This document shows positions 62,997 through 64,000 of a stretch of 64,000 nucleotides of DNA, piece by piece. The notes beneath the pieces are model-generated. The model saw nothing but the letters and a program-made list of their open reading frames with translations. It ran no database searches and was not told the DNA's origin. This DNA is from an uncultured Flavobacterium sp. Its GTDB lineage: Bacteria; Bacteroidota; Bacteroidia; Flavobacteriales; Flavobacteriaceae. The DNA lies in NCBI RefSeq assembly GCF_963422545.1, contig NZ_OY730230.1:248001-312000 (forward strand), in the 5' to 3' direction. A program made the translations under genes and the position numbers. Position 1 is the stretch's first letter; the number at the start of each line of letters is the position of its first letter.

Positions 62997-63046
62997 AATA
63001 TTCGTTTTCTACATACTCTTTTATAGGAATGTGGAAAACGAATATT
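62997..63046 (+). terminator. phoH terminator
   Basis: AATATTCGTTTTCTACAT (62997-63014) pairs with ATGTGGAAAACGAATATT (63029-63046) with one mismatch, followed by a T-run. It sits 50 bp after the phoH stop and only about 18 bp before the next start codon. Confidence 0.8.
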
Positions 63047-63064
63047 TTTTTATAAGTATACCAA

Positions 63065-63427
63065 ATGAAACAACTAGATGATTTCTACTTAAATTTGGAA
63101 GAACCTATAAAAGGGACATTTCTTGCATTGAAAGAAATTATTCTTAAACAAGACAAAGACATTACACATGTTTTAAAATACGGAATGCTATTTTTTTGCT
63201 ACAAAGGAAAAATGTTCTGCTATTTATGGATTCACAAGAAATTCAAACAACCTTATTTAGCAATCGTAGAGGGAAAACACTTTGATGAACCTTTTTTAAT
63301 TCAGGAATCTCGTTCCAGAATGAAAATTATGTTGCTTGATCCTAATAAAGATTTGCCATTAGAACAAATAGAAATGATAATTCAGAGTGCCATAAATTTA
63401 TACAAATCCGGAATTATTAAAGTTTAA
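63065..63427 (+). CDS. DUF1801 domain-containing protein (120 aa)
   Basis: Matches the small alpha-beta DUF1801 fold: LEEPIKGTFLALKEIILKQD, ITHVLKYGMLFFCYKGKMFC, YLWIHKKFKQPYLAIVEGKH. Family members are small cytosolic proteins (YdhG-like) with no settled function. It starts just after a terminator hairpin and is likely transcribed alone. Confidence 0.85.
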   Translation: MKQLDDFYLNLEEPIKGTFLALKEIILKQDKDITHVLKYGMLFFCYKGKMFCYLWIHKKFKQPYLAIVEGKHFDEPFLIQESRSRMKIMLLDPNKDLPLEQIEMIIQSAINLYKSGIIKV

Positions 63428-63565
63428 TTGTTTAAAATGCAGTATTTAACGGAATAGTTAAATAAATAATAAACTTGTCCCATTTTTGGCTTTGAGCACT
63501 TGTAATCTTTGCGCAGTTGAGCGTAAAGTCCTAAATTTGCACATCATAAATGTTTGATTATTAAT

Positions 63566-64000
63566 ATGACAAAACTCAAAAATATAAAAGTTGTAGTAAG
63601 TGACCTTGACGGAACTTTACTCAACCCACAGCACAAAATTTCAGATTATACCAAATCAATTTTTCAGGAACTTCACAATCAAAATTATCTTATCGTTGTT
63701 GCTACTGGCCGTCATCATCTTGACGCAATGGCCATTATTGAAACACTTGAAGTTCCCGTTTATTTAGTAAGTTCAAATGGAGCAAGAATACATTCACCTG
63801 AAAAAGAAGAACTTTTTGCATTCAATTTAGAAAGTGATGTTGTAAAAGCAGCCTTAAATGTTGAAATCGATTCGGAAATTACTGTAGTTTTATTCAAAGA
63901 AAATGTTTGGCAGACGAATAAATGGAACGAAAGACTTAATTCTTTTCAAGCCGAATTAAAATACCGCCCGGAATTAGTAGATTATAAAACGCTGGAAGAT
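63566..64000 (+). CDS. Cof-type HAD-IIB family hydrolase, N-terminal part (runs off right edge)
   Basis: The ATG at 63566 opens a frame that is still open at the window end (145 codons). HAD motif I is VVVSDLDGTLLNPQHKIS with the nucleophile Asp and DxDGT; motif II is VVATGRH. SSNGARIHSPEKEELF is typical of the Cof/YbiV subfamily of sugar-phosphate and nucleotide phosphatases. The cap domain begins but is not complete. Substrate cannot be told. Confidence 0.9.
   Translation, partial: MTKLKNIKVVVSDLDGTLLNPQHKISDYTKSIFQELHNQNYLIVVATGRHHLDAMAIIETLEVPVYLVSSNGARIHSPEKEELFAFNLESDVVKAALNVEIDSEITVVLFKENVWQTNKWNERLNSFQAELKYRPELVDYKTLED

Overview
The window comes from a member of the Bacteroidota, almost certainly a Flavobacterium-like species. 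The evidence is the low G+C content, SusC/SusD outer-membrane pairs, gldF and gldG, a PorP/SprF protein, a type B type IX secretion C-terminal domain, promoters of the TAnnTTTG type, scarce Shine-Dalgarno sequences, and many palindromic intergenic repeats.

Region 1 (1-18082, all minus strand) is most of an extracellular contractile injection system (eCIS, Afp/PVC/MAC-like). In transcription order it encodes a DUF4255 tube-terminator, an unknown 281-aa protein, one large sheath, two tube-like proteins, a 52-aa DUF5908 protein, a LysM tube-cap protein, VgrG-like hub/spike, PAAR tip, gp25 wedge, a baseplate-J protein, a second large wedge protein, a 946-aa protein of unknown fold and, after a strong hairpin, a tape-measure protein that runs off the left edge. 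No AAA+ ATPase or toxin cargo is visible; if present they lie to the left.

Region 2 (18083-30028) holds a secreted protein of unknown function, an exported RidA-like protein lacking the catalytic arginine, a Crp/Fnr regulator, and an ECF sigma / FecR anti-sigma / SusC (with STN domain) / SusD uptake locus followed by a secreted phosphodiesterase-alkaline phosphatase fusion. This suggests cell-surface-signalled uptake of an organophosphate.

Region 3 (30255-40242) is a signalling cluster. A 1146-aa multi-span membrane protein without a kinase domain is divergent from an operon of an NtrC-type response regulator, a FIST sensor protein and a PAS-rich hybrid histidine kinase with receiver and HPt, followed by a single-domain receiver. 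About 1 kb of decayed DNA follows.

Region 4 (41297-50683) is one 8.4-kb reading frame for a giant repeat-rich T9SS-secreted adhesin, interrupted by two in-frame nonsense codons, plus its PorP/SprF partner.

Region 5 (51063-64000) is mostly housekeeping: mnmE, a universal stress protein, a membrane MutS-like ATPase, a DsbA/FrnE-like oxidoreductase, dnaN, gldG-gldF, an ABM monooxygenase, a SAM hydroxide adenosyltransferase, phoH, a DUF1801 protein and the start of a HAD phosphatase. Palindromic repeats of several families lie between genes throughout. No tRNA, rRNA, CRISPR array or transposase was seen.
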